A stretch of DNA of 64,000 bases from Hoeflea marina (GCF_003182275.1 NZ_QGTR01000001.1:472130-536129); one strand, 5' to 3'; counted from the first letter of the stretch, positions 29,753 through 39,179 are shown. Notes: a model not told the origin generated them from the letters alone. A program made the numbers and translations.

Positions 29753-31051
29753 TCAGGCGACCTTGAAGTCGTTCCAGCGCTTGTTCATGTAGGCGGCCTC
29801 GTCCATCAGCGTGTTCCAGCACGAGATGTTGGTCACGCGCTCGACGAAGGAGCCGCCGTCGCGAACCGTGCCGGCCTTCTCCATCGGCAGGCCGTAGGGA
29901 TCGGTGATCGCTTCCGGCGCTGGCTTGCCTTCGTACCAGTAGGCCCATTCGGTATCGGTCATGAACTTCTTGGCGGTCGAGGGCACCGGGCTGTAGTAGC
30001 CGTAGCGCGACACGAAGGCGCCCTGCCAGCCTTCGAGGTACCAGTTGATGTACTCGTAGGCGGCATCGAGCTTCTTGCCTTCGAGATGGTTCATCAGCCC
30101 CATGCCGTTGCACCAGCCGCGATAGCCTTCCTTGCCGTCCTTCTTGTTGACGGGTGCGTAGACGCAGGGAATGTCCTTGGTGCGAACGGCGGCGACAGCC
30201 GGTGACCACATCGACTGGATGACGACTTCGCCGGCCGCCATCAGCTGCACCGACTGGTCGAAGGTGGTCCAGGTGGCGCGGAAATGACCGTCGCGCTTGA
30301 GCTCGATGAGCTTGTCGATGGTCTTGTCGATCTCCTCCTTGGTCATGTTGCCCTTGTCGCCGTACTGCACCAGCCCGGCGCTCTCCATGCACAGCGCCGC
30401 ATCCATGATGCCGATGGCGGGCACGTCGAGGATGGCGGCCTTGCCCTTGTATTTCGGGTCGATCAGGTCCTTCCATTCGGTAACCGGGTGATCGACCAGA
30501 TCGGGGCGGTAGCCGATGGAATCGGCGTTGTAGACCTGCGGCACGTTGGTGAGCCACTCGGCGACGCCCGCGTGCAGCTCGGTCGAATCCTTCTTCTCGA
30601 GATAGAGTGCCGCGAAGGGCGAGATGCCCTGGTTGGCGATCTGGCTGCCTTCGAGTTCGCCCTTGGTGAAGATCGGCAGGAAGTTGTCGAACTGCTTGAT
30701 CCTCTTGGCCTCGATGCCCTGGATGATGCCGCGCTTGGCGGCGAGCTTGGCCTGCCAGCCCTCGAGGTCCGCGATGTCGACGGAGTTGGGCTGGGTGATG
30801 AAGCGGTTGATCGACGCCGAGGTGTCGAGATTCTGCATCGTCACCTTGAAGCCGAGATCCTTGGCCGCCTGGTCGCCGATGGCCTTGACCACCGAATAGG
30901 AGACGCCGACATGGCGAAGTTCGATGTCCTTGATTTCCTGCGCCCAGATCGTCGGGAAGCCGGTGATCACGCCGGATCCGGCGGCCGCGCCGGCCGCGGC
31001 TGCGCCTGCCTTGAGCAGGTTGCGTCTTGAGATGGTCTTTGACTTGGTCAT
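29753..31051 (-). CDS. ABC transporter substrate-binding protein, polyamine-type (PotD-like)
   Basis: 432 residues with a Tat-type signal ('ISRRNLLKAGAAAAGAAAGSGVITGF'). The mature protein has the spermidine/putrescine-binding-type fold ('KAIGDQAAKDLGFKVTMQ', 'DIADLEGWQAKLAAKRGIIQ', 'AAYEYINWYLEGWQG'). It is the first gene of a long leftward unit: binding protein, two permeases, ATPase, molybdenum hydroxylase S-L-M and possibly an esterase. The transported molecule is probably the substrate of that hydroxylase, so polyamine specificity should not be assumed. Confidence 0.92.
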   Translation of the reverse strand: MTKSKTISRRNLLKAGAAAAGAAAGSGVITGFPTIWAQEIKDIELRHVGVSYSVVKAIGDQAAKDLGFKVTMQNLDTSASINRFITQPNSVDIADLEGWQAKLAAKRGIIQGIEAKRIKQFDNFLPIFTKGELEGSQIANQGISPFAALYLEKKDSTELHAGVAEWLTNVPQVYNADSIGYRPDLVDHPVTEWKDLIDPKYKGKAAILDVPAIGIMDAALCMESAGLVQYGDKGNMTKEEIDKTIDKLIELKRDGHFRATWTTFDQSVQLMAAGEVVIQSMWSPAVAAVRTKDIPCVYAPVNKKDGKEGYRGWCNGMGLMNHLEGKKLDAAYEYINWYLEGWQGAFVSRYGYYSPVPSTAKKFMTDTEWAYWYEGKPAPEAITDPYGLPMEKAGTVRDGGSFVERVTNISCWNTLMDEAAYMNKRWNDFKVA

Positions 31052-31362
31052 CGTGCACATTTCCCTGTTTCGAGAACGAGAGGCTGCTCTGCCACGGCGA
31101 CTAGACGAATATTTCGCGAGATCACAAAATGAGAAATGAAAATGCCATCCATAAGCACCGCAAATATGATGCTTTTTTCATCATGCACTGCACAAATTTG
31201 CTTCAGAGAGCCCTGTAAAGGCAGGGAATTGATCGATGGATCGGCAGTCGAAGGTCTGCCGCAGGCAAATCGCGGACGGGGAGGGGGTGAAATATTTTTC
31301 TATTTTCTCCGGAACGCGCCGGTGCCGCCCCTGTCCGCCGCCGGTGGGGGCGGCACAGGCGC
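31052..31362. other. Intergenic region upstream of the transport/molybdenum hydroxylase operon
   Basis: About 310 bases without a convincing gene. It is more AT-rich than its surroundings and must hold the promoter for the binding-protein-led operon. No single clear promoter or operator could be picked out. The preceding LysR gene ends at its right edge on the same strand. Confidence 0.5.
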
Positions 31363-32298
31363 TCATTCGGCGTCGGCGTCGGCGGCCGTGTCGCGGCCCT
31401 GGGCTGCGGCCTGCAGCGGCTTGAGGAAGTCGGTGCCCGGGCCGAGCGGCAGGTAATGCGCCAGGTAGTCGTGCAGCGCGTTGGCGGCGGCCGACTTGGT
31501 TCCCGGCGCCTTGTAGAGCAGCAGGTCGACCTTCGGCAGCGCCGGATAGTCCGGGCCGCGCACGATCTCGCGCATGCCCGGCACCAGCGCGCTGCGGCCG
31601 AGCACGGTGACGGCCATGCCGGCGAAGACGGCCGCCTGCAGCCCGCTGACGCTCTCGCTCACGCAGGCGATGCGCCAGGGATGCTGCACGGTCTCCAGGC
31701 ACTCGATGGCGTGGTCGCGGTAGATGTTGCCGGGCGGCAGCAGCGCCAGCGGCACCGGCGTCTCCATATGGGCGGAGGAGTTGTCTCCAGTCATCCAGAT
31801 CAGCTGTTCCTGCCGCACGACGCGGCCGCCGGAGAAATCGTTCATCCGGGTGACCAGCGCCAGGTCGACCTCGCCGCGATGCACCAGGCGGACCAGCGGC
31901 GTCGACAGCGAGCACTGCAGCTGCACCTGCACCCGCGGGAAGGCCTGGCGGAACAGCGCCAGCACCGAGGGCAGGATGAAGGCGGCGTAGAGATCGGGCG
32001 TGCCGAGCACCACCTGGCCCTCGACGTCGGGCGCCTGCAGCCGCGAGATCAGCTCGTCGTGCAGCCGGATGATCGAGTTGGCGTAGGAAAGCACCAGCGC
32101 GCCGTCGGGGGTGAGCAGCATGCGGCGGCCCTCGCTGCGGAACAGGTTGAAGCCGCAGATGTCCTCGAGCCGCTGCAGCTGCAGCGTGATGGCCGGCTGG
32201 GTGCGGCCGAGCCGGCGCGCGCTCTCGGTGATGTTGCCGGTCTCGGCCACGTTCTGCAGCGAGCGCAGGATGCGGATATCCAGGCTGAGCGTGTTCAT
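31363..32298 (-). CDS. LysR-family transcriptional regulator
   Basis: 311 residues with the N-terminal helix-turn-helix 'LQNVAETGNITESARRLGRTQPAITLQLQRLEDI' and a substrate-binding-type effector domain. The start at 32298 (MNTLSLDIRILR) puts the HTH at the usual position. It is codirectional with, and directly upstream of, the ABC/molybdenum hydroxylase operon and is its most likely regulator. Confidence 0.92.
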   Translation of the reverse strand: MNTLSLDIRILRSLQNVAETGNITESARRLGRTQPAITLQLQRLEDICGFNLFRSEGRRMLLTPDGALVLSYANSIIRLHDELISRLQAPDVEGQVVLGTPDLYAAFILPSVLALFRQAFPRVQVQLQCSLSTPLVRLVHRGEVDLALVTRMNDFSGGRVVRQEQLIWMTGDNSSAHMETPVPLALLPPGNIYRDHAIECLETVQHPWRIACVSESVSGLQAAVFAGMAVTVLGRSALVPGMREIVRGPDYPALPKVDLLLYKAPGTKSAAANALHDYLAHYLPLGPGTDFLKPLQAAAQGRDTAADADAE

Positions 32299-32524
32299 CG
32301 CGGAAATCCTGTCGCCGGGGTCCAAGGTCACCCGATGTCAAGCAATCGCCATGCCACATAGGCAGAAGGTCTGAGGTCCGGGCGGGTGACAGGGTGCGGG
32401 GGCGGCGGTGGCGGTGGCAGGCATGGCCCGCGCGCCATCAGCTTCGCCCGGGATGAACCGGGCGAAGCCTGCGGTGAGCACAATCCTCTGCCGCGCTGTG
32501 GACGGCCGTTGCGGCCCGCCCGGT

Positions 32525-33238
32525 TCAGGCGCCGAAGGCGCCGTCGATCGTGTGCATGGCGCCGGTGACGAAGCCGGCCTCGGGGCCGGAGAGCCAGGCG
32601 ACCATGCCGGCCACCTCTTCCGGGCGGCCGTGGCGCTTGAGGGCCATGAAGCTGTGCATCAGCTCCTTCATCGGCCCGGCCTCCGGATTGGCGTCGGTGT
32701 CGATCGGGCCGGGCTGCACCACGTTGATGGTGATGCCGCGCGGGCCGAAATCCCGCGCCAGGCCGCGCGCCAGGCCCTGCAGCGCCGATTTGCTCAGCGC
32801 GTACGAAGCCATGCCGGGCACCGGCATGCGGTCGCCGTTGACCGAGCCCATGATGATGATCCGGCCGCCCTCCGGCATCCGCCGCGCAGCCTCCACCGAG
32901 GCGTGATAGGGGGCGAGCACATTGATGCGGAAGAGCCGGTCGATCTCGTCGGGATCCTGGTCGAGCGCGTCACCGAAGACGGCGATGCCGGCATTGACCA
33001 CCAGCACGTCGAGCGCGCCCATGTCGCGCACCCGGGCGAGCACCGCGTCGCGGTCGGAGCTGTCCGTCATCACCGCCGTGCTGCCGGTCTCGCGGGCCAG
33101 CTCGAGCGCCGCCTCGCGCGATCCGGCATAGGTGAACGTCACCGCCGCGCCCTCCGCCGCGAATCGGCGGACGATCGCGGCGCCGATGCCGCGGCTGCCG
33201 CCCAGCACGAGGACGGATTTTCGGTCAAACATGGCCAT
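32525..33238 (-). CDS. bdcA: Short-chain dehydrogenase/reductase, BdcA-like
   Basis: 237 residues with the SDR cofactor motif 'VLVLGGSRGIGAAIVRRF', the 'VVNAGI' motif, and the catalytic Tyr-Lys in 'ASYALSKSALQG'. The stretches 'HASVEAARRMPEGGRIII', 'GSVNGDRMPVPGMA' and 'VVQPGPIDTDANP' closely resemble the E. coli protein BdcA, which has been linked to cyclic-di-GMP binding and biofilm dispersal. The symbol is given on recalled resemblance and on the divergent TetR partner, which matches the bdcA-bdcR layout. Function here is inferred. Confidence 0.82.
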   Translation of the reverse strand: MAMFDRKSVLVLGGSRGIGAAIVRRFAAEGAAVTFTYAGSREAALELARETGSTAVMTDSSDRDAVLARVRDMGALDVLVVNAGIAVFGDALDQDPDEIDRLFRINVLAPYHASVEAARRMPEGGRIIIMGSVNGDRMPVPGMASYALSKSALQGLARGLARDFGPRGITINVVQPGPIDTDANPEAGPMKELMHSFMALKRHGRPEEVAGMVAWLSGPEAGFVTGAMHTIDGAFGA

Positions 33239-33256
33239 CAGGCTCTCCTTGAGTTT

Positions 33257-33278
33257 TAATGTAGTCTGCGTTACATAA
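33257..33278. promoter_or_regulatory. Imperfect palindrome in the bdcA/bdcR gap, candidate TetR operator
   Basis: ATGTA at 33259-33263 and TTACAT at 33271-33276 form an imperfect inverted repeat in the 73-bp divergent gap. TetR repressors usually bind such palindromes over both promoters. Assignment is by position. Confidence 0.5.
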
Positions 33279-33311
33279 ACAACCCGAACCGATCGTCAAG
33301 GCAAATATGTA

Positions 33312-33905
33312 ATGACTCCTACAAAAACGTCCCGGCCGCGCGGCCGGCCCCGCGGATTCGACCCCGACGCGGCGATCGCCACCGCGCAGCATCTCTTCCA
33401 TGCGCGCGGCTTCGACCGGGTCAGCGTCTCCGACGTGACCGACGCCATCGGCATCAACCCGCCGAGCTTCTATGCCGCCTTCGGCAGCAAGGCGGGGCTC
33501 TACGCGCAGATCCTCGACCGCTACCAGCATAACGGCGCGCTGGATCTCGACGCGCATCTGCGCCCCGACAGGCCGGTGGGGCAGGCGCTCGCCGGCCTGC
33601 TCGAGGAAGCGGCCAGGCAGTATGTCGCCGATCCGGTGGCGACGGGCTGCCTGGTGGTGGAGGGGACGCGCTCGGCGGACGACGAGGCGCGCGAGGCGGC
33701 CTGCGTCTTCCAGCGCCAAGCCCTGGAAGCGATCCACGGCTACATCGCCGCGCGCCACCCCGGCGAGGCGCAGGCGCTCACTGATTTCGTCGGCATCACC
33801 ATGACCGGGCTGTCGGCTGTCGCCCGCCGCGGCCAGGGCCTCGACCGCCTACTCTCCACCGCCCGCCTGGCCGGCCTCGCGATTGCCCAGGTGCTGCCGG
33901 AGTGA
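33312..33905 (+). CDS. bdcR: TetR-family regulator, BdcR-like
   Basis: 197 residues. The N-terminal TetR helix-turn-helix is 'HLFHARGFDRVSVSDVTDAIGINPPSFYAAFGSKAGLY'. 'GCLVVEGTRSADDEAREAA' and 'AARHPGEAQALTDFVG' in the ligand domain resemble E. coli BdcR. It is divergent from the BdcA-like SDR and should repress it and itself. The gene ends close to the left border of the accessory island, leaving the core-like region intact. Confidence 0.82.
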   Translation: MTPTKTSRPRGRPRGFDPDAAIATAQHLFHARGFDRVSVSDVTDAIGINPPSFYAAFGSKAGLYAQILDRYQHNGALDLDAHLRPDRPVGQALAGLLEEAARQYVADPVATGCLVVEGTRSADDEAREAACVFQRQALEAIHGYIAARHPGEAQALTDFVGITMTGLSAVARRGQGLDRLLSTARLAGLAIAQVLPE

Positions 33906-33929
33906 GTGGTGGCGGGGCGGGGCGCGTTT

Positions 33930-34415
33930 TCGGGTTCCAGGGTGGATGGACACTCGCCTCGTGGACAGCAGTGACTGCAGAACGAGTGTATATAAATCAC
34001 GTAGCGTCGAAAGCGAGGCAAAGTTGGAAAAATCGGCAACGACCATCGCCAGCGTGTAGGCAAGAATGACGAGACCGATGATAACGATGACGGCGTTCAG
34101 GATTTTGGTCACGGGGGCGTATTTTTCTGAACTCTCGTTCACCGCCGGCATCATGAACACCAGAGTCAAGAACGGGAGCATGAGAAGCTCGACCGCGAGG
34201 TGGACGGTGTAGAAATTCACCAGGAACTCGACCACGACAAAGAACTTCAGGTCGTCAGTGATCCATTTGCCGAAGAAGCCCGGATCGTGAGTTGATCCCA
34301 CCCCCACAGGCCGAGACGCGCCCCGACACCAGACAATGCCTGCGACGTAGAGGCCGAGCAAACCCGGGACGATCAGACTCTTCCCATGTCTCAAGGCGCA
34401 CCAGACCTCGCGCAT
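33930..34415 (-). pseudogene. Small multi-TM membrane protein, probably truncated at its C-terminus
   Basis: Not recognised. Reading leftward from the ATG at 34415, about 155 residues contain three or four hydrophobic segments ('SLIVPGLLGLYVAGIVWC', 'FFVVVEFLVNFYTVHLAVELLMLPFLTLVFMMPAV', 'ILNAVIVIIGLVILAYTLAMVVADF'). The frame then continues into low-complexity arginine-rich sequence antisense to the end of bdcR. That is unlikely to be coding, so the original C-terminus was probably lost at the island border. The left coordinate is approximate. Confidence 0.4.
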
Positions 34416-34526
34416 CGCGGGGTGGACTGGCGCCTATGAGAGGGACGCCACCAGGGCGATTCCTGTCCAGACAAGCGAGGCAATCTCGCGTGAGTTGAGA
34501 TCCATATCTTCGCTCTGCCGGAAAAC

Positions 34527-35456
34527 TCAGGTCTTGCTGTCAGTCGGACCTGCGAGCGCCTCTTCGAGCCGGGCGACCAGACGCGCGCGCTTGTCCGGTT
34601 CCAGGCCATCAAGGTTTCGCTGCCGCCACAGAATGGCCGGAAGCGTAGAGGCATGCGGTATATTGAGCAGCGACCAGTCCGGCTCCCCGCGCTCGAAGCC
34701 GATCAGGAATTGTCGGTGTCGATTGGGCATGCCGCTGATTACGGTTTTGATCAGGGCGTTTTGAGCCGCGATTAGATCCTCGATGGCAATGGGTATCTCG
34801 GTCATTCCTTCGAAGCCGTTCTTGTATTCAGTTGCGAGGTTCTTCGTGCGCCCGGACAGAACCTCGCCCATTGGCCGATTATGGCTGAGCATGTAGACGA
34901 CAAAGGCTTCACGCAGGTCATCGGTGATGCCTTCGTTGGCTAGCAGATCGCGAACGTCAAAAAGGTCGCGGGGGTGTTGGCGGTCGAGGGCTGCCACCAG
35001 CTTGCCCGCATAGAGGTCAGAGAAGGACACGACATTGATTTCGGCAAAGCCAAAGGCGTCTTCCACGGCTTGTGACACGCCACGTAGTTGCGGCTCGAAC
35101 ACCGTCCCGCGCGTAACAGGCGATAGCTCGATCTTGATCTGAACGCCATCAGCACGGACCAGCAGCTTGGTCACAGCGCCCTCGGTTAGCGTTCGGGTAA
35201 CCTGCGATCCGGCAATGCTTTTGGTGACTGCCGCTTCAACACGTTTTAGCGCCGTATCGATCTCCGCCAGAGAGTCCACGCGCGAACGCACGCGCAGGTA
35301 CATCAGATCGATATCGACCGAGAGGCGCGGCATATCACGAATGAAGAGGTTGATGGCCGTGCCGCCCTTGAGCGCGAAACAGTCCTCCGCTGCGACGAAC
35401 GGAAGGATACGCAGAAGCAACGCCACCTGGCGGCGGTAGGTCTCATTGATTGGCAT
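34527..35456 (-). CDS. AbiEii-type nucleotidyltransferase toxin
   Basis: 309 residues of the AbiEii/AbiGii toxin family, which works with AbiEi in a phage-abortive toxin-antitoxin system. Diagnostic motifs are 'FALKGGTAINLFIRDMPRLSVDIDLMYL' (nucleotidyltransferase GG...DID core) and 'VVSFSDLYAGKLVAALDRQHPRDLFDVRDLL'. The start at 35456 (MPINETYRRQV) overlaps the antitoxin end by 14 bases, the usual coupled arrangement. The protein looks complete. Confidence 0.92.
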   Translation of the reverse strand: MPINETYRRQVALLLRILPFVAAEDCFALKGGTAINLFIRDMPRLSVDIDLMYLRVRSRVDSLAEIDTALKRVEAAVTKSIAGSQVTRTLTEGAVTKLLVRADGVQIKIELSPVTRGTVFEPQLRGVSQAVEDAFGFAEINVVSFSDLYAGKLVAALDRQHPRDLFDVRDLLANEGITDDLREAFVVYMLSHNRPMGEVLSGRTKNLATEYKNGFEGMTEIPIAIEDLIAAQNALIKTVISGMPNRHRQFLIGFERGEPDWSLLNIPHASTLPAILWRQRNLDGLEPDKRARLVARLEEALAGPTDSKT

Positions 35457-36297
35457 CGAGGTCCCCCGGCACGGTGATTTGATAGACCGGGTCGTAACGG
35501 CCACCTTTGGCGAGCATGCGCTTGCCCGAGCCTAAGTCGATGGCACTGCGATCGAGGCGCTTGAGCCATGCGTGCCCTTGGCGGTCGGCGAAGAAGAAGA
35601 ACAGACGTTTGACCTTCACGCTCGCGCAGTCGGCAAGAAGCTTCTGCATGCGGCGCGGGCTCAAGGTGGAGAGGCCCTCCATTATCTTATCGGCATGGTG
35701 AAAGCTCTCCCGAGAGGGCAACTCGTCGAGCAGTTCGAGGACGGCGCGCTCGGGCGTGGACAGGGTGAGCGGCCAATCCCACTGACCCCACGCCATTGAC
35801 GTGACATCGCCGCCCTGAAGCCGGGTGAGATCGCGCCCCCGATTGGATTTTACATCCCAGGCAAGGCTGCTTATGCCGTAGTGGACTGGGTTATTGTGGA
35901 AAAGCCTGCGATCGTTGTGATAGACGAAGCGTTGGTCCAATGGCAGTTTGTGTACCCATGTCGGTGGTGCCTTTGGCCCGTAAAGATGCACCTCGCGTAT
36001 ATCCTGCGAGAGATAATGGGTCAGTCCTTGCAGTTCGAGCGCCGTGCGACCGCCTACGATCAGCGGTGAATATTCGAGGATGGTTTGCAGGGATATGATG
36101 ACCTGCTGCCATTTGAGAGGGCCGCGTATGCGGCCATAGACGCCGCGCGTCGGCTGCGAGAGCCAGCCGTTCTTGGCGTAATAGGTACGCAGGTTGCTGG
36201 CGTAGCCGCGCTTCTCAAGCCAAGCGCCATCAACCAGTAGCCCTTCGGGAAGGTCCTGCTCAAGTCGGTTTAGTCGGGGCGTATTCTGCTCAACCAT
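35443..36297 (-). CDS. AbiEi-type antitoxin / transcriptional autoregulator
   Basis: 284 residues. The N-terminal winged-helix-like part ('WLEKRGYASNLRTYYAKNGWLSQPTRGVYGR') and the 'LIVGGRTALELQGLTHYLSQ' region are typical of AbiEi antitoxins. It neutralises the downstream AbiEii toxin and usually represses the operon. It is complete, with its promoter in the 36298-36452 gap shared with the divergent DUF3883 gene. Confidence 0.9.
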   Translation of the reverse strand: MVEQNTPRLNRLEQDLPEGLLVDGAWLEKRGYASNLRTYYAKNGWLSQPTRGVYGRIRGPLKWQQVIISLQTILEYSPLIVGGRTALELQGLTHYLSQDIREVHLYGPKAPPTWVHKLPLDQRFVYHNDRRLFHNNPVHYGISSLAWDVKSNRGRDLTRLQGGDVTSMAWGQWDWPLTLSTPERAVLELLDELPSRESFHHADKIMEGLSTLSPRRMQKLLADCASVKVKRLFFFFADRQGHAWLKRLDRSAIDLGSGKRMLAKGGRYDPVYQITVPGDLDANQ

Positions 36298-36452
36298 GTT
36301 GAGTAGAATAGCGCCTTTTCAAACTGCGGTCCAGTTCATGTCTGCCCCGGTAGACTCAATGGAATTGAGCATCTCAGACGAAGTGCAAACCGGAGCCTCG
36401 GGCGCTTGGCAAGCGGGAGGGATTCCCGCACCCTGGCCGGAAGGGGGCTTTG

Positions 36453-37292
36453 GTGGCGTATGATTCGAAGGCAGGGTCGGATTGGACGGATGACGAACTC
36501 GACGTCATCGTCGCCGACTATTTCTCAATGCTGGGCCAGGAGTTGGCCCGCCACCCCTATGTGAAGTCCCATCACAATGCTGCCGTCGCCGGAGCTATAG
36601 GCAGATCGCGCGGGTCGATTGAGTTCAAGTACCAGAACATCTCGGCGGTGCTGCATGAACTGGGGTTGCCCTGGATCTTTGGATACAAGCCCGCCGTGAA
36701 CTTCCAGAACGCGCTCTTTGATGCGATCGACCGGCACCTGACGGGCAATCGCGATGAGGCGTACCGGCAGGCACCGACCAGAGTGTTGCATGTGGCCGAG
36801 CCTCAATCGGTCTTTGTTCCGATGCCCCAGGCAGAAGATCCGCCCTCCAAGCGTTCAGCCGGGCTGGAGCGCCTGGTGCGCAAGTTTGATCCTGTTGAGC
36901 GTGATTTCAGAAACAGGGAGCTCGGGAAGGGTGGGGAGCAGTTCGTCCTCGATATCGAACGCCAGCGACTGATCGATCAGGACCGCTCCGACCTGGCGAG
37001 AAAAATCCGCTGGGTCTCTATGGAGGATGGGGATGGTGCGGGGTACGACATCCTCTCATTCGAGCCGACGGGCACCGAAATGCTGATCGAGGTGAAGACC
37101 GCCAACGGCGCGGCCAAAACACCCTTCTTCCTGACGCGCACGGAAGTGGAAGTCGCCGAAGAGCGCAAGGATGCGTGGCAGCTCTACCGCGTGCACCGCT
37201 TCGCCCAGACCCCGCAGATATTCACCGTCAACCCGCCGCTCGCCGCCGCCTTGCGACTCGACCCGGAAAGCTGGCGGGCTGCTATTCGCTAA
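36453..37292 (+). CDS. DUF3883 domain protein (restriction-endonuclease-like fold)
   Basis: 279 residues. The C-terminal domain from about residue 150 reads 'LGKGGEQFVLDIERQRLID' then 'DGDGAGYDILSFEPTGTEMLIEVKTANGAAKTPFFLTRTEVE'. This is the E...D...ExK order of PD-(D/E)xK-like DUF3883 proteins that occur in defence islands and restriction loci. The N-terminal part ('WTDDELDVIVADYFSMLGQEL') looks like a helical module often found with it. The start is a GTG (or the TTG one codon earlier) behind a GGAAGGGGG site. The specific role is unknown. Confidence 0.8.
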   Translation: MAYDSKAGSDWTDDELDVIVADYFSMLGQELARHPYVKSHHNAAVAGAIGRSRGSIEFKYQNISAVLHELGLPWIFGYKPAVNFQNALFDAIDRHLTGNRDEAYRQAPTRVLHVAEPQSVFVPMPQAEDPPSKRSAGLERLVRKFDPVERDFRNRELGKGGEQFVLDIERQRLIDQDRSDLARKIRWVSMEDGDGAGYDILSFEPTGTEMLIEVKTANGAAKTPFFLTRTEVEVAEERKDAWQLYRVHRFAQTPQIFTVNPPLAAALRLDPESWRAAIR

Positions 37293-38012
37293 GACTGCGC
37301 GCGTTGACATGCGCGAATGCTTGAACGTGCTGCAGGTTAAGCAACCAAGGCCTGTCCTTCGGGTCCAGTGTACGCGCGACCTCAATGATGGCTTAGGTTC
37401 AAAGACAGAATTATGCGGTTCTCCTAATGCATGTCGCCCGAAAGTGTGCAGCGGTTTCGGGATCACGACATGCATAATTACAAAGAGCTAAAGCACATCG
37501 CGAGAATGCGAATTCACGCGATGTGCTTTAGGTGGATCGGTGGGTAGCGGTGTCTCCGGCTTCAGCAGTTCGAGCATGTGAAGCAGCGCCCAAAATTCGG
37601 GAAACTGGTCCCCCGCGTTAGAGCCGCGTGCACCGCGAACAAAAGGAGGAACGGAGCGCTTGAGCGCGGGCTGTCGCGGGCCATCACGCAGCCTGGATTT
37701 GCGTCACTCGACAGGCTCCACCTTGCCGTTCAAGCTGATGAGCGGTGGTCAGACACGGAAAGCGCGATGGCGGAAGGTGAAGGACGAAGTTCGAACCCGG
37801 CGCCACCTGCGCAGGATTGGCGTGGCGGCTGCGCGCAAACAAAGCTGGCGGAGGAGGTGTCCGACGAACCTCGATTTCTGTTGATTTTTCAGTGTCTGTG
37901 ATTGTGTTGCCAAGGCATTGTGATATCACAATAAAATGGCTTCATTCATCCACTACGATTTTTCATCGGCTGCTTCTGCCCACGCTATTAAGTGCACACA
38001 GAAGTGCACACG
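37293..38012. other. Non-coding gap before the integrase
   Basis: About 720 bases hold no convincing gene. It contains a RIME-like element at 37425-37531. The short open frames near 37578-37901 lack codon bias and known domains. An att site would be expected near here, but no tRNA gene or direct repeat could be identified. Confidence 0.5.
37425..37531. repeat. RIME-like rhizobial intergenic mosaic element
   Basis: Two nested inverted repeats are visible: ATGCATGTCG...CGACATGCAT around 37426-37474, and a perfect 15-bp palindrome (arms 37488-37502 and 37517-37531, CTAAAGCACATCGCG). This two-hairpin layout matches the Rhizobium intergenic mosaic element family as I recall it. It supports a rhizobial host. 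Confidence 0.7.
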
Positions 38013-39179
38013 ATGAGCAGGACCATCCACAAGCTGACCGACGCCTTCGTCAAGTCCGACCGTCTTTCCGACGGCAGGTACAGTGACGGCGGAGGGCTGT
38101 ATCTGAACGTCAAGCCCGGCGGTTCGAAGAGCTGGGTTTTCATGTTCAATGTGAGCGGCAAGCGGCGGGTCGCAGGGCTCGGTCCGTATCCTGCGGTCAA
38201 GCTGGGGGCTGCGCGGAAGAAGGCCGAAGAGTATCGCGCGCTGGTGGCGGCCGGCGAAGATCCCATCGCGCTTCAGCGGCTGTCGGAGGAGCCGACATTC
38301 GCCGAGTGCGCTGATCGGTTCCTTACCTCCATGGAAGGGCAGTGGCGCAATGAGAAACACCGGCAGCAGTGGCGCATGACGTTGGGCGAGGCATACTGCA
38401 AGCGGCTGCTGCCGATGCGTGTGTCTGCCATAGCCACCGACGACGTGCTCGCCGTGCTGACGCCGGTGTGGCAGACAAAGGCGGAGACGGCTTCCAGGAT
38501 CCGCGGCCGCGTGGAGCGGGTGCTCGATTATGCCAAGGCGCGAGGTTGGCGGTCGGGCGAGAACCCGGCGCTTTGGCGCGGTCATCTGCGCAACATCCTC
38601 CCACCTCGAGCCAAGCTCACACGCGGCCACCACGCGGCGATGGGCTATGCCGATGTCCCCGCGTTCGTGATCCGGTTGCGCAGCCTCGCGGCGATGGCAG
38701 CACGGTCGCTGGAATTCTTGATCCTCACCGCAGCGCGGTCAGGCGAGGTTCTTGGCGCCCGTTGGTCCGAGTTTGATCTGGACCAGATGGTCTGGACCGT
38801 GCCCGCCGCGCGCATGAAGGCGGGGCGACCGCACAGGGTCCCGCTCAGCAAACGGGCAGGCGAGTTGTTGACCGAATTGCGCGTGAGCAGCCAATCGGAA
38901 TTCGTTTTCCCGGGACAACGGCCGGGCCGGCCGCTCTCGGGCATGGCCATGGAAATGCTGCTGCGACGAATGAAGCTGGTTGATGTAACTGTGCACGGGT
39001 TCCGAAGCTCATTTCGGGACTGGGCGGGTGAGGAAAGCGAATTCCCGCGAGAGATTGCTGAGGCTGCACTCGCACATGTCGTGGGCGATGCTACCGAGCG
39101 TGCCTACCGCCGGGGCGACGCCTTGGCCAAACGACGAGAACTCATGGAAAGCTGGTGCCAGTTTGTCGAAACTCTCTGA
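38013..39179 (+). CDS. Tyrosine recombinase, P4-type integrase (DUF4102 arm-binding domain)
   Basis: 388 residues. The N-terminal DUF4102 domain ('TDAFVKSDRLSDGRYSDGGGLYLNVKPGGSKSWVFMF') is followed by a SAM-like core-binding domain and the catalytic domain. Catalytic residues are visible: Arg in 'LTAARSGEVLGARWSE', the HxxR box in 'VTVHGFRSSFRDWAGEE', and the late Tyr in 'GDATERAYRRGDALAKR'. The start at 38013 (MSRTIHKLTD) gives the usual N-terminus. It would integrate the island at an att site, often a tRNA gene; none is seen nearby. Confidence 0.93.
   Translation: MSRTIHKLTDAFVKSDRLSDGRYSDGGGLYLNVKPGGSKSWVFMFNVSGKRRVAGLGPYPAVKLGAARKKAEEYRALVAAGEDPIALQRLSEEPTFAECADRFLTSMEGQWRNEKHRQQWRMTLGEAYCKRLLPMRVSAIATDDVLAVLTPVWQTKAETASRIRGRVERVLDYAKARGWRSGENPALWRGHLRNILPPRAKLTRGHHAAMGYADVPAFVIRLRSLAAMAARSLEFLILTAARSGEVLGARWSEFDLDQMVWTVPAARMKAGRPHRVPLSKRAGELLTELRVSSQSEFVFPGQRPGRPLSGMAMEMLLRRMKLVDVTVHGFRSSFRDWAGEESEFPREIAEAALAHVVGDATERAYRRGDALAKRRELMESWCQFVETL

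Noticed and set aside
37780-37815. Possible tRNA 3' end (GTTCGAAC) near the integrase as att site
   Set aside because: The bases around the TTCGAAC loop do not pair as a T-stem and no acceptor or anticodon stems can be built.
37578-37901. Short open frame before the integrase
   Set aside because: Two overlapping frames of similar length, no ribosome site or domain, next to a RIME-like element.
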